Assembly: GCA_021846945.1 (NCBI GenBank)
Contig: JAJZVZ010000020.1
Location: 1-41,052 of the forward strand
Origin: Acidobacteriota bacterium
Lineage (GTDB): Bacteria; Acidobacteriota; Terriglobia; Terriglobales; Acidobacteriaceae
Length of the DNA: 41,052 bases
Direction of reading: 5' to 3'
Positions 17,158-24,908 of the stretch are shown piece after piece. Numbering within the stretch: the stretch's first letter is position 1; each line of letters opens with the position of its first letter. Below the pieces are notes generated by a model. It was not told the DNA's origin. It saw only the letters and a list, made by a program, of their open reading frames with translations, and made no database searches. The translations under genes and the position numbers were made by a program.

Positions 17158-17856
17158 CAGCAGGAAGCCTGCAACGCCAAGAAAAAATACCAGCGCCATC
17201 CGGATTCCGGGTTCGCGGTTGACCTCGGGCACCAGGTCGCTTGCGCCCACATAGAGGGCCACGCCCGCGGAGATGGGCAACCCGAAGTTTGTCCAGCGGG
17301 GAACCAGTTCGATGATCAGCACGCCGCCCAGAGTGGCCGCCGCCAGAGCCACCGCGGAGTAGAATGCGACGGCGCGGCTGCGCCCACTGGCAAGCATCAC
17401 GCTGGCCATGGTGAAGCCCTCAGGGGCCTTATGCAGCAGAATCGCGAGAAAGATCAGCCAGCCCAGCCAGTTTGAAACCACAAAGCCGGAGCCGATGGCC
17501 ACGCCGTCAAAGAGGGCGTGAACGCTGAGGCCGCCCAGCACCGAGTAGCCGGTGCGCGCTGAAACGAATTCGTCGTGATGGGTCTCCTCGCCGTAGTGGA
17601 AGTGGGCGTTGATGGTATGTTCCAGCAGGTGCACTACGCAGTAGCCGCCCATGATGAGGATAGGCCCCAGCCGCGGGCTCAGGCTCAGGCTTTCAGGCGC
17701 CATTTCCAGAAGAGCCGTAGCCATCAGAAAGCCGGCGCCCAGCGCGACAAAGTAACGCAGGTAACGGTCCACGCCACGCGCGCGCACCAGCACCAGTCCA
17801 CCGGCCACATCGGCCAGCCCGGCAACCAGCCCGAGAAGAAGTGAGATCTTCAGCAT
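17131..17856 (-). CDS. ZIP family metal transporter
   Basis: A 241-residue inner-membrane transporter with about eight helices. The metal-site motifs of the ZIP family lie in helices IV and V: HALFDGVAIG and ILLHKAPEGF (the canonical HExPE is HKAPE here, with Lys for the first Glu). A histidine-rich loop precedes them (HFHYGEETHHDE), as in many ZIP proteins that bring Zn2+ or Fe2+ into the cytoplasm. The gene lies 6 bp after ychF and is likely cotranscribed with it. The substitution at the Glu of the HExPE motif could alter metal choice; this is a point to note rather than proof. Confidence 0.85.
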   Translation of the reverse strand: MLKISLLLGLVAGLADVAGGLVLVRARGVDRYLRYFVALGAGFLMATALLEMAPESLSLSPRLGPILIMGGYCVVHLLEHTINAHFHYGEETHHDEFVSARTGYSVLGGLSVHALFDGVAIGSGFVVSNWLGWLIFLAILLHKAPEGFTMASVMLASGRSRAVAFYSAVALAAATLGGVLIIELVPRWTNFGLPISAGVALYVGASDLVPEVNREPGIRMALVFFLGVAGFLLLRLLLPAL

Positions 17857-17862
17857 TCTTAC

Positions 17863-18948
17863 TTACCCGCTGTGCCGGATATGCAGCACGTCGCCATCCT
17901 GGACGATGTATTCCTTGCCTTCAAGCCGCAATGTTCCTTTGGCCCGCGCTGCCGCCTCGGAGCCTGCTTCCAGTAGCTGATCCCAGCGGATCGTCTCGGC
18001 GCGGATGAAGTGATGTTCGAGGTCGGAGTGGATGGCTCCGGCAGCCTGCGGCGCCTTTGAGCCAACGGGCACGGTCCAGGCGCGGCACTCGTCCTCGCCC
18101 GCGGTGAAGAAGCTGATCAACCCGAGCAGCTCATAGCTCTTCCGGATCAGGCGCACCAGGCCGCTTTCGTGGAGTTCATAGCTCGCCAGAAAATCACCGG
18201 CTTCGGCATCGTCCATCTCCGCCAGCTCGGCCTCCACCTTGCCGCAGATGGCTGTAGCCGCGGCATTGGGCCGGTGAGAGACCTCATCCAGCTTGAAGCG
18301 GCTTGCCGCCGCTTCAAGGTCCGCACCCAGCGAGGTGCTTTCACCGATGTTCAGAACATACAGGATGGGCTTTTGCGAAAGGAACATGAAGCCCTTGATG
18401 AGCTTTTTCTCCTCGGGCGTCATCTCCAGCTCGCGCAGAGGCTGCTCCTTTTCGAGTGCCTCCTTTGAGCGCAGAAGCAGCGCGTGCTCCTGCTCCAGCT
18501 CGCTCGAACGCATCTTGCGCAGGTCTTTCTCCACGCGCTCCAGGCGCTTTTCAATCTGCGTCAGATCGCTGACCATCAGGTCGAACTCGACATTCTTGAT
18601 GTCGCGCAGCGGATCGATGGGGCCGACATGGGGAATCGAGTCATCCTCGAAGGCGCGCAGCACGTGAATGAGCGCATCCACATTGCGGAGGTTGGCAAGA
18701 AACGCCGATTCCTTGAGGGCCTCCTGCCCGATAGCGGCGACGTCGACGTACTCGACCGAGGCATAGGTGGTCTTCTTCGGCGAGTAGAGTTCCGACAGTT
18801 TGTCAAGCCGTTCGTCGGGGACGCGCGCCACGCCAATATGCGCCTCGCGCGGGTTCGAGTAGCCGTGCTCGGTGAGCTTGGCCTTGGTCAGAATCTTGAA
18901 CAACGAGGTCTTGCCTACCTGCGGCAGGCCGATAATGCCAGTCTTCAT
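17863..18948 (-). CDS. ychF: Obg-like ATPase YchF
   Basis: A 361-residue OBG-family P-loop protein that in known members prefers ATP over GTP and associates with ribosomes and the oxidative-stress response. The N-terminus carries the P loop GLPQVGKTS (usual form NVGKST, so the order of the last residues differs). DVAAIGQEAL is a switch II-like region, followed by a coiled coil (about 125-180, IEKRLERVEKDLRKM...) and the C-terminal TGS domain ending in GDVLHIRHSG. KPILYVLNIGE stands for the NKxE-like base-recognition motif (NIGE), as in YchF where GTP specificity is relaxed. The start is the ATG at 18948; the longer frame to 19068 has no family similarity. Confidence 0.92.
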   Translation of the reverse strand: MKTGIIGLPQVGKTSLFKILTKAKLTEHGYSNPREAHIGVARVPDERLDKLSELYSPKKTTYASVEYVDVAAIGQEALKESAFLANLRNVDALIHVLRAFEDDSIPHVGPIDPLRDIKNVEFDLMVSDLTQIEKRLERVEKDLRKMRSSELEQEHALLLRSKEALEKEQPLRELEMTPEEKKLIKGFMFLSQKPILYVLNIGESTSLGADLEAAASRFKLDEVSHRPNAAATAICGKVEAELAEMDDAEAGDFLASYELHESGLVRLIRKSYELLGLISFFTAGEDECRAWTVPVGSKAPQAAGAIHSDLEHHFIRAETIRWDQLLEAGSEAAARAKGTLRLEGKEYIVQDGDVLHIRHSG

Positions 18949-19203
18949 GATCGTTCCATTAAGGGTCCAATTGTTGAAGGACCATTCTCGATCATAGCCC
19001 ATGCCGCAGCCAGACGATCCCGCTCGATCGGCTGCGCCACTGGAACTTTGTCCGGCACAGCAATCCACAGGCTGCCCGGAATTTCATCGTGCATTCTTCC
19101 GGCGTTTATGCGCTGTTTTGAAAACGCTGGCTATTCTACGCAAGCTGCTCGCGTGAAGCATCAAGGGCGCGTGCAGACTCTCATTCCCCCTGTGGAGAGA
19201 ATT

Positions 19204-21237
19204 ATGTTCAGGAGTCAGTTCGAATCAATTTGCCTGAAGAGCGGTGCGGCAATACTCGCTGCGCTGCAAGTGTTTGCAGGAATGCCGGTGCCTGCATTCG
19301 CGGAGGATTCCGCCCAGAAGGTCGAGACACGCACGCCCATCAAGCATGTGATAGTGATCATCGGTGAAAATCGCAGCTTTGACCACGTTTTCGCAACCTA
19401 TAAGCCCATTCGCCACCAGAGGGTCATGAATCTTCTTTCTGAGGGGATTATCAATGCGGATGGCGCCCCAGGCCCGAATTATTGGAAAGCGGAGCAGTAT
19501 TCGGCGGTGGATGAGGCCAGTGAAGGGTACCAGGTAAGCCCTCAGCAGAAGGAGCTTTATACCACTCTTCCCACGCCGCTGGCTGGTGGCCCCACAAAGC
19601 CTTTCTTCTCCACGCTGGCTGAAGCCAAAGCCGCGGAGACGGGCCTGCCCAACGACACCTATTACACTTACCTGACCACCGGCGGCACCGGCCTGAAGGC
19701 GGGTACGCCCGATACGCGCATTCCCAATGTAGATTCGCTGCCACCGGGACCATTCCAGATCACACCGGGAATTCCCTACGATGCGTACACGGCCAGTCCC
19801 GTGCACCGCTACTACCAGATGGCGCAGCAACTGGACTGCAGTATGAGCTACGCCGATCGCAACAATCCCAGCGGATGCAGGGCCGATCTGTTTCCGTGGG
19901 TCGAGACCACCATTGGAGCGGGTTCCAACGGCCGGCCTCAGCCTTCGCCGTTTACCGAGGAGTCCACGCGCGAAGGCTCGGCCTCCATGGGCTTCTACAA
20001 CATGCAGGAAGGAGACGCGCCTTATCTGAAGTATCTTGCGGACCACTACGCGCTGAGTGACAACTATCACCAGGCGGCAACAGGCGGCACCGGCATGAAT
20101 CACATCGAACTGGGCACGGGCGACGCGCTCTGGTTCAGCGACGGCAAGGGAAATCCCGCCGTTCCGCCGCATAACCAGCTCGTAGCGGCAGGAACAGCGA
20201 ATGCCGGCGTGGTGGACGAGATCGAAAATCCAAATGCAGCATCCGGCACCAACAACTGGTATAGCGAAGACGGCTACGGCGGGGGATCGAATGGATCGCC
20301 CTCGTATGGCGGTGGAAGCTACAGCGAATGCGCCGATCCCAATGCGCCCGGCGTTGCGGCGGAACTGGACTACCTGGCCACGCTGCCCCATCGCGTCGAT
20401 CCGAAATGCGCGCCCGGCCACTACTATCTGCTGAACAACTACAACCCGGGCTACTTTGGCAACGGGACCAATGCCTACACCGATACCAACAATCACAACA
20501 CGGTGTTCACTATTCCACCTTCGACAGTACGCACGATCGGCGATGCTCTGCTGGCGAAGAATATCTCCTTCAAGTATTACGGCGATCAATGGAACCTCTA
20601 CGCCAATGATCCCTATTACCAGAAGCCGGGAGACGAGTATTGCAACATCTGCGACTTCCTGCAGTACTCGGCGTCGATCATGACCAATCCCACCCTGCGC
20701 GCCGCGCATATCCAGGACACCGTCAATCTCTACTCCGATATCAGGAACGGAACACTGCCGGCGGTTTCCTTCGTAAAGCCAAGCGCATTCGTTGATGGAC
20801 ATCCGGCCTCGTCCAAGCTTGATTTGTTCGAGGGCTTCGTGATGAAGATCGTGAATGAGGTGCAGGCCAATCGCAAGCTCTGGGCCAGCACCGCGATCTT
20901 TATCACCTTCGACGAGGGCGGCGGCTATTATGACTCCGGATACGTCCAGCCGCTCGACTTCTTCGGTGACGGGACGCGCGTTCCCCTGCTTGTGGTTTCG
21001 CCGTTCACGCAGGCTGGCCACATTTCGCACACGTACGCCGATCACGTCTCGATCCTCAAGTTCCTCGAAAGGAACTGGGACCTGAATCCGATCACTAACC
21101 GCAGCCGCGACAACCTGCCCGACCCGGCCGCCACCGAAGCGAATCCCTACGTGCCGACGAATGGCCCTGCAATCGGGGACCTCTTCGACATGTTCAATTT
21201 CGGCCGCGGGGATCGCGATGACCACGGAGGCCGGTAA
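19204..21237 (+). CDS. Secreted phosphoesterase of the phospholipase C/acid phosphatase A family
   Basis: A 677-residue exported enzyme of the phosphoesterase family (PF04185-type, which includes non-haemolytic phospholipase C and AcpA). The signal peptide covers about residues 1-33 and ends PAFAED. The metal-binding N-terminal motif is KHVIVIIGENRSFDHVF; Asn/His-containing blocks follow (NYHQAATGGTGMNHIE, DGHPASSKLDLFEGF), and the C-terminal metal site is FITFDEGGGYYD with PLLVVSPF and HVSILKFLERNW. Cysteine pairs (SGCRADL, SECADP, YCNICDF) suggest disulfides. The start at 19204 has GGAGAG directly upstream; the frame extends leftwards to 18484 only as antisense to ychF. It is a single transcription unit closed by the hairpin at 21266. 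Substrate not determined by sequence. Confidence 0.88.
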   Translation: MFRSQFESICLKSGAAILAALQVFAGMPVPAFAEDSAQKVETRTPIKHVIVIIGENRSFDHVFATYKPIRHQRVMNLLSEGIINADGAPGPNYWKAEQYSAVDEASEGYQVSPQQKELYTTLPTPLAGGPTKPFFSTLAEAKAAETGLPNDTYYTYLTTGGTGLKAGTPDTRIPNVDSLPPGPFQITPGIPYDAYTASPVHRYYQMAQQLDCSMSYADRNNPSGCRADLFPWVETTIGAGSNGRPQPSPFTEESTREGSASMGFYNMQEGDAPYLKYLADHYALSDNYHQAATGGTGMNHIELGTGDALWFSDGKGNPAVPPHNQLVAAGTANAGVVDEIENPNAASGTNNWYSEDGYGGGSNGSPSYGGGSYSECADPNAPGVAAELDYLATLPHRVDPKCAPGHYYLLNNYNPGYFGNGTNAYTDTNNHNTVFTIPPSTVRTIGDALLAKNISFKYYGDQWNLYANDPYYQKPGDEYCNICDFLQYSASIMTNPTLRAAHIQDTVNLYSDIRNGTLPAVSFVKPSAFVDGHPASSKLDLFEGFVMKIVNEVQANRKLWASTAIFITFDEGGGYYDSGYVQPLDFFGDGTRVPLLVVSPFTQAGHISHTYADHVSILKFLERNWDLNPITNRSRDNLPDPAATEANPYVPTNGPAIGDLFDMFNFGRGDRDDHGGR

Positions 21238-21265
21238 TCGCCTTCAATAGACCAAGAAACCCGGC

Positions 21266-21304
21266 GCGGCCTTTCCAGTAAAACGGAAAGGCCGCAGGCA
21301 TTTT
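21266..21304 (+). terminator. Rho-independent terminator after the phosphoesterase gene
   Basis: An 11-bp perfect stem, GCGGCCTTTCC / GGAAAGGCCGC (21266-21276 and 21285-21295), around the loop AGTAAAAC, followed by AGGCATTTT. It starts 28 bp after the phosphoesterase stop. The T-run on the minus strand is weaker, but the same stem could also help end the convergent DUF4149 transcript. Confidence 0.78.
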
Positions 21305-21356
21305 AACGGCTGCGATGTGGACGCCATCGCGGGTGCGTCAGGAACTCCTTGTTCTC

Positions 21357-21848
21357 TTACACCCGCGACGTTTCCGCATGCGCTACCAGCACCAAAGTCG
21401 CCAGCCCCAGCAGCAGGATTGCTTCCTCCACATGCTCGCTGCGGTTGTGCAGCTTGTTGAAGTGAATGCGATACGGATTCATGGGAGGCGCCGCATCGAT
21501 GTCTCCGCCAACGGCGATGCGGTCGTGCTCCATGGCCGGGATGATACCGAACTGCGAGTAGACGGTGAAGGCCATCATCAGCACCACAAGCGCCATCGGC
21601 GCCAGCACGGCGCGCGGCTTATAGACACCCAAGGCGGGAGCCAGCGCCAGCAAAGCCAGCGCAACCATGCCGGAAACCAGTCCCATGCCGTGCAGGATTC
21701 GGATCAACTGGCCTACGATCGTGCCGGCAACGTGCGTCTCCGGCTGCAGCGTCGTGAACGTGACGGCGGCCACCACGGGAAAGAAGATCTCCGCGCCGAG
21801 CCAGACGATGAGAGCGAGATAAAGAAGCGTGCGGATGAGGGTTTTCAT
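21357..21848 (-). CDS. DUF4149 membrane protein
   Basis: A 163-residue membrane protein with four hydrophobic segments (about 8-30, 52-72, 80-98, 140-160). The opening LLYLALIVWLGAEIFFPVVAAVTF, the central QLIRILHGMGLVSG and the late NKLHNRSEHVEE are typical of DUF4149, the bacterial relatives of TMEM205. No function is known in bacteria. It faces the phosphoesterase gene tail to tail and is separated from htpX by the 200-bp region with CTGACAACTG-type repeats. Confidence 0.78.
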   Translation of the reverse strand: MKTLIRTLLYLALIVWLGAEIFFPVVAAVTFTTLQPETHVAGTIVGQLIRILHGMGLVSGMVALALLALAPALGVYKPRAVLAPMALVVLMMAFTVYSQFGIIPAMEHDRIAVGGDIDAAPPMNPYRIHFNKLHNRSEHVEEAILLLGLATLVLVAHAETSRV

Positions 21849-21850
21849 AG

Positions 21851-22052
21851 GTCAGTTGTCAGTGCCAGCATTGCAGTTCTACTTCGATTGTCAAGGAAAA
21901 TCGTGGAGTCAAGCACTTCCTGTAACCTTCAAGCCTGCCCTCAGCAAATTCGCGTCGAGAATGAAGCGTTGAACTGCCGCGAGTCTGACCTGGGCACATT
22001 CACAGATGACAACTGATCCCTGATCCCTGACAACTGTTCACTGACAACTGTC
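21851..22052. repeat. Second inverted pair of TGACAACTG-type intergenic repeats
   Basis: Immediately before the DUF4149 start lies GTCAGTTGTCAGT (21851-21863). About 140 bp away is a longer array on the opposite strand (22005-22052) with three copies of TGACAACTG separated by ATCCCTG-type and TTCAC spacers, abutting the htpX stop. The layout copies that at 1378-1539 although the interiors are unrelated. No gene is evident inside. Confidence 0.65.
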
Positions 22053-22919
22053 TTACCGCAAGCTCCCGTAGACCGAGGGCCGGCCGATGAGGCGCTCGAT
22101 GCGCTTCTGGATGGGCGGATGCGTGCTGAACAGACTGGCGAGAGTTTCGCCCGAGAGCAGCGGCGCAACGATAAACAGATGGGCCGAACTGGGCGAAGCC
22201 ATGAGTGGAACCCTCCGGCTGACAGCGGAGATTTTCTCGAGCGCGCTGGCCAGCGCGTAGGGATTGCCGGTGAGGTGCGCGCCTGACGCGTCCGCCTCGT
22301 ACTCGCGCGTACGCGAAACCCAAAGCTGGATCAGCATGGCCGCAAGCGGCGCCAGCAGCAGCATGACCAGCGCGCCCAGGCCGCCTTCGCGGTCGCGGCG
22401 GTCGCCGCCGCCCATGCCGCCGATGGCTCCGAACCAGAAGGCCATGCGTGCCAGAATGGTGATGGCGCCGGCCAGCGTGGCGGCAATGGAGCTGGTGAGA
22501 ATGTCGCGGTTGCGCACGTGCCCCAGTTCATGAGCCAGCACGCCTTCCAGTTCTTCGTCATTCAGCAGCGCCAGGATGCCGTGGGTGACGGCGACCGAGG
22601 CGTGTTGCGGATTGCGGCCGGTAGCGAAGGCATTCGGCGACTCAGTGGGGATGACGTAGATTTTGGGCATGGGAATGCCAGCGCGCCGGGTCAGGCGCTC
22701 CACGACGTCGTAAGCGCGGGGCAGTTCCTCGCGGGTGACGGGCTTTGCGCCGTACATCGCCAGCGCGATCTTGTCGGAGTAAAAGTAACTGAAAAAGTTC
22801 ATGGCGGCCGCGAGGACAAAGGCGATCAGCGCGCCGTCAGTGCCGCCGAAGTACTCGCCGGCTAGAATCAGAAGAAGCGTCAGGGCGGTCAGCAGAAACG
22901 CGGTCTTGAAGGTGTTCAT
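22053..22919 (-). CDS. htpX: Membrane zinc protease HtpX
   Basis: A 288-residue M48 family metalloprotease of the inner membrane, which in E. coli degrades misfolded membrane proteins. Two membrane helices near the N-terminus (about 7-25 and 29-48) are followed by the zinc motif HELGH (His130, Glu131, His134) in VLAHELGHVRNRDI. Two further helices (about 143-163 and 182-202) precede the third-ligand motif REYEADASGAHLTG (Glu206). FSTHPPIQKRIERL at the end is typical. The length matches HtpX. Upstream, a strong GCTAGC-rich hairpin lies 15 bp from the start codon, and downstream the repeat array touches its stop. Confidence 0.93.
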   Translation of the reverse strand: MNTFKTAFLLTALTLLLILAGEYFGGTDGALIAFVLAAAMNFFSYFYSDKIALAMYGAKPVTREELPRAYDVVERLTRRAGIPMPKIYVIPTESPNAFATGRNPQHASVAVTHGILALLNDEELEGVLAHELGHVRNRDILTSSIAATLAGAITILARMAFWFGAIGGMGGGDRRDREGGLGALVMLLLAPLAAMLIQLWVSRTREYEADASGAHLTGNPYALASALEKISAVSRRVPLMASPSSAHLFIVAPLLSGETLASLFSTHPPIQKRIERLIGRPSVYGSLR

Positions 22920-22934
22920 TGCTAGCTCCTGGCA

Positions 22935-22961
22935 GCTAGCAGCTAGCTTCTAGCTGCTAGC
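22935..22961. repeat. GCTAGC-rich perfect hairpin upstream of htpX
   Basis: Arms GCTAGCAGCTA (22935-22945) and TAGCTGCTAGC (22951-22961) pair perfectly over 11 bp around loop GCTTC. Another GCTAGC lies at 22921-22926, so the whole stretch 22921-22961 is a run of the same word. It sits between the htpX promoter region and start codon. It could be an extragenic repeat unit or a 5'-UTR structure; no T-run follows. Confidence 0.6.
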
Positions 22962-23185
22962 CGGGACAATATCACGTCCATTCCTTGGATGCGAAAGCCG
23001 TGCAAAAAGACCCAAAACCGTCCCTCGTCCAGTTCGGATCCGGGGCGACTGGTTCCGGGCACCGGCAGGCAGTAACGGTATTGCCCGTGGTTGCATGCGG
23101 AAGCCGAAAAGGGATGCGGCGTTTGCTTGTAGAAAACGCCACATTCCTTTGAAATCACGATGGATAGGTGCTAATGAGTCGCGCG

Positions 23186-24472
23186 CTAGGAGCTTCTTTT
23201 CAATGCCCGCTTCAGCACGGTTTCCAGCGCTGCCTTCACTTCGGTGTATTCGGCGGGCGAGAGATTGCCGGAGAGTTTCTCGCTTTCCAGGGCAAACAGT
23301 TCTTCCTTGAGGGCATTCAACAGGGCAGCGTTCCCGGCTGCCGGGGCCGCGGGCCTGGCCGTAGCGGCGGTTGCTGGCGCGGCGCTGAAGTCAGGCATGG
23401 CCACGGCAACGGGCGCACCGCCCGGCGCCGCTGCCAGCGTCGGCTTGCGCAGCAGGAAGGCTGCCGCCGCGGCCAGAATCAGCGCCAGGCCGCCAAGAAT
23501 CCACCACTTGTACTTTGTGAGCGGATCGGGAGAATCGATGGGCGCGCCGATCCCGCCACCGGGCTGATTGGCGGTTGCTGCCGCTTGCTGCCCGCCGTTG
23601 TCGGCCTGTTGTTCGCGCGGGATGGAGCCTGTCCCCGAGATGGTGAACTCCACAGTTTTGCCCGGGGGCGTATTTTTGGCCAGGAATGTCTGGACTCCCG
23701 GATCCGCCTGTACGGATTGAAACGACGCGCCCGAGCCGGCGGAGAAGCTCATGCTCTTGGGCAAAAGAACAGCCATGTTGTCTGCCGGCAAAGTGGTTTC
23801 GTTATGAAAGGTATACTTGCTGGCGCTGTAAGGGAGCGTGTAGACGACCTGAAAGAGCGTATCCTTGTCGCCCTGGTCAGGCTCGATCGGGAAGTTGAAG
23901 GTGTAATGGCCTTTGGGACCGTGCGGTTCAAGCTTGGCGGAAATGGGCAGGCCGCTCGGCCGTTGTGCGCCGGTTACGCTAATGGCAGCATCAGGGGGCA
24001 GCACCACCTCAAAGGAGCGTGGACTCCATTGGGTTACCGGCGGCGAGCTGGTGTTGTGCACAAAAAAGCGCTCATCCACCTGGAGTTGGCCGTTGGCGGC
24101 CTCGACCTGGAGAATGTCTGCTTCGAGGCGGACGCCAGGCACTTTTGCGGCCACGTCATATACAGGGATGTCTCCTGATGCACCGCCCTGAGGCGCCGCG
24201 ATGAAGTAGCCCACGCCCTGGTGGGTGACGCGAATCAGGTACGGGCCGCTGCCCGGCTCATTCAGCGAATAGTGTCCATGGGCATCCGTGGTCGCCTTTG
24301 CCACCTCGCTCATGCCGGCCTGCACGTCGACCAGTACCACGGGATCGCCCACGGCGGGCTTGCCGGTGGTCTTGTTGGTCACGGTGCCGGAGACGGATGC
24401 GGCGTGCGACAGCGAGCCGCACAGGAACAGGCCAAGAGCGAACGTACTTGCAAACAGTCGTGTCAATTTCAT
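23186..24472 (-). CDS. Membrane-anchored protein with carboxypeptidase-regulatory-like domain
   Basis: A 428-residue exported protein. Order: signal peptide (MKLTRLFASTFALGLFLCG, cleaved near SHAA); a carboxypeptidase regulatory-like beta-sandwich (about 25-90, SGTVTNKTTGKPAVGDPVVLVD... TDAHGHYSLNEPGSGPYLIRV); a longer beta-rich extracytoplasmic part (about 90-285); a Gln/Gly/Pro-rich linker; one membrane helix (about 325-345, WWILGGLALILAAAAAFLL); an Ala/Pro-rich linker; and a C-terminal cytosolic helical piece with LFALESEKLSGNLSPAEYTEVKAALE removed here to its key words ESEKLSGNLSPAEY. That piece resembles the tail of the CcmI-like neighbour. It lies about 155 bp downstream of the ccmF-ccmH-ccmI-like genes and may share their transcript. 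Function unknown. Confidence 0.72.
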   Translation of the reverse strand: MKLTRLFASTFALGLFLCGSLSHAASVSGTVTNKTTGKPAVGDPVVLVDVQAGMSEVAKATTDAHGHYSLNEPGSGPYLIRVTHQGVGYFIAAPQGGASGDIPVYDVAAKVPGVRLEADILQVEAANGQLQVDERFFVHNTSSPPVTQWSPRSFEVVLPPDAAISVTGAQRPSGLPISAKLEPHGPKGHYTFNFPIEPDQGDKDTLFQVVYTLPYSASKYTFHNETTLPADNMAVLLPKSMSFSAGSGASFQSVQADPGVQTFLAKNTPPGKTVEFTISGTGSIPREQQADNGGQQAAATANQPGGGIGAPIDSPDPLTKYKWWILGGLALILAAAAAFLLRKPTLAAAPGGAPVAVAMPDFSAAPATAATARPAAPAAGNAALLNALKEELFALESEKLSGNLSPAEYTEVKAALETVLKRALKRSS

Positions 24473-24556
24473 TTCGTGTCGAGATCCTTCATTGATGCGC
24501 CGGTTTTCTGGTTGTGGGAATTCTCTCAGCGGCCTTGTTGATTTTGCCGGTCTTAC

Positions 24557-24576
24557 GGCACGACTCAAGTCGTGCC
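24557..24576. repeat. REP-like palindrome GGCACGACT...AGTCGTGCC
   Basis: A 20-bp perfect palindrome (9-bp arms GGCACGACT and AGTCGTGCC with CA between) in the gap between the CcmI-like gene and the carboxypeptidase-domain gene. No run of T follows on the minus strand, and CTTT follows on the plus strand. Shape and position fit a dispersed extragenic palindrome better than a terminator. Confidence 0.55.
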
Positions 24577-24626
24577 CTTTCACAAAGCTAACGTTCAACC
24601 CAGGCTATTGGCGGAGCCAAGAGCAC

Positions 24627-24905
24627 TCAGGCCTGCTGAAGATGGTCAATTTCAGCCAGAAGCTGCGCAGTTTCGTTCTCAAGCAGGGCGCGCTGTGCCT
24701 GGAAATCCTCTTCAGGATACTTTCCGGCGCGATACTCGAAGTTCAGGTCGCGGAGATTTTCGTAGAGCTGCTCCTTACGTTCGAGCAGGAAGTCCAGGCG
24801 GGTCTTTTCGCGGTGGCTGGCGAAGCCGTTCTCCGGCCAGAAGGTGTACACCATGAGCGCCAGCAGCAGAAACAGGCCTGCGATCATGCCAAGGGTTTCG
24901 TTCAT
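24627..24905 (-). CDS. Small CcmI-like cytochrome c biogenesis protein
   Basis: A 92-residue protein with one N-terminal membrane helix (about 7-23, IAGLFLLLALMVYTFW) and a charged coiled-coil tail (about 32-92) with the phrase LRDLNFEYRAGKYPEEDF, which is the signature seen at the end of the CcmI N-terminal region. The large TPR part of CcmI is absent. It begins 3 bp after the ccmH stop, inside the ccmF-ccmH unit, and so probably takes part in presenting apocytochrome or holding the CcmF/H complex; the position supports this but no direct evidence exists. Confidence 0.7.
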   Translation of the reverse strand: MNETLGMIAGLFLLLALMVYTFWPENGFASHREKTRLDFLLERKEQLYENLRDLNFEYRAGKYPEEDFQAQRALLENETAQLLAEIDHLQQA

Positions 24906-24908
24906 GGA

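Noticed and set aside
19225..21225. A long minus-strand open frame (666 codons) opposite the phosphoesterase gene
   Set aside because: It is an antisense shadow: the plus-strand frame has a signal peptide, ribosome site and family motifs, while this one has none and is low-complexity.
22005..22052. CTGACAACTG array considered as a CRISPR
   Set aside because: Units are about 9-10 bp with tiny, related spacers; repeats and spacers do not have CRISPR lengths and no cas gene is present.
23118..23140. GGCGTTT/AAACGCC hairpin downstream of the carboxypeptidase-domain gene
   Set aside because: A 7-bp stem followed by mixed sequence rather than a T-run; possible weak terminator but not supported enough to list.
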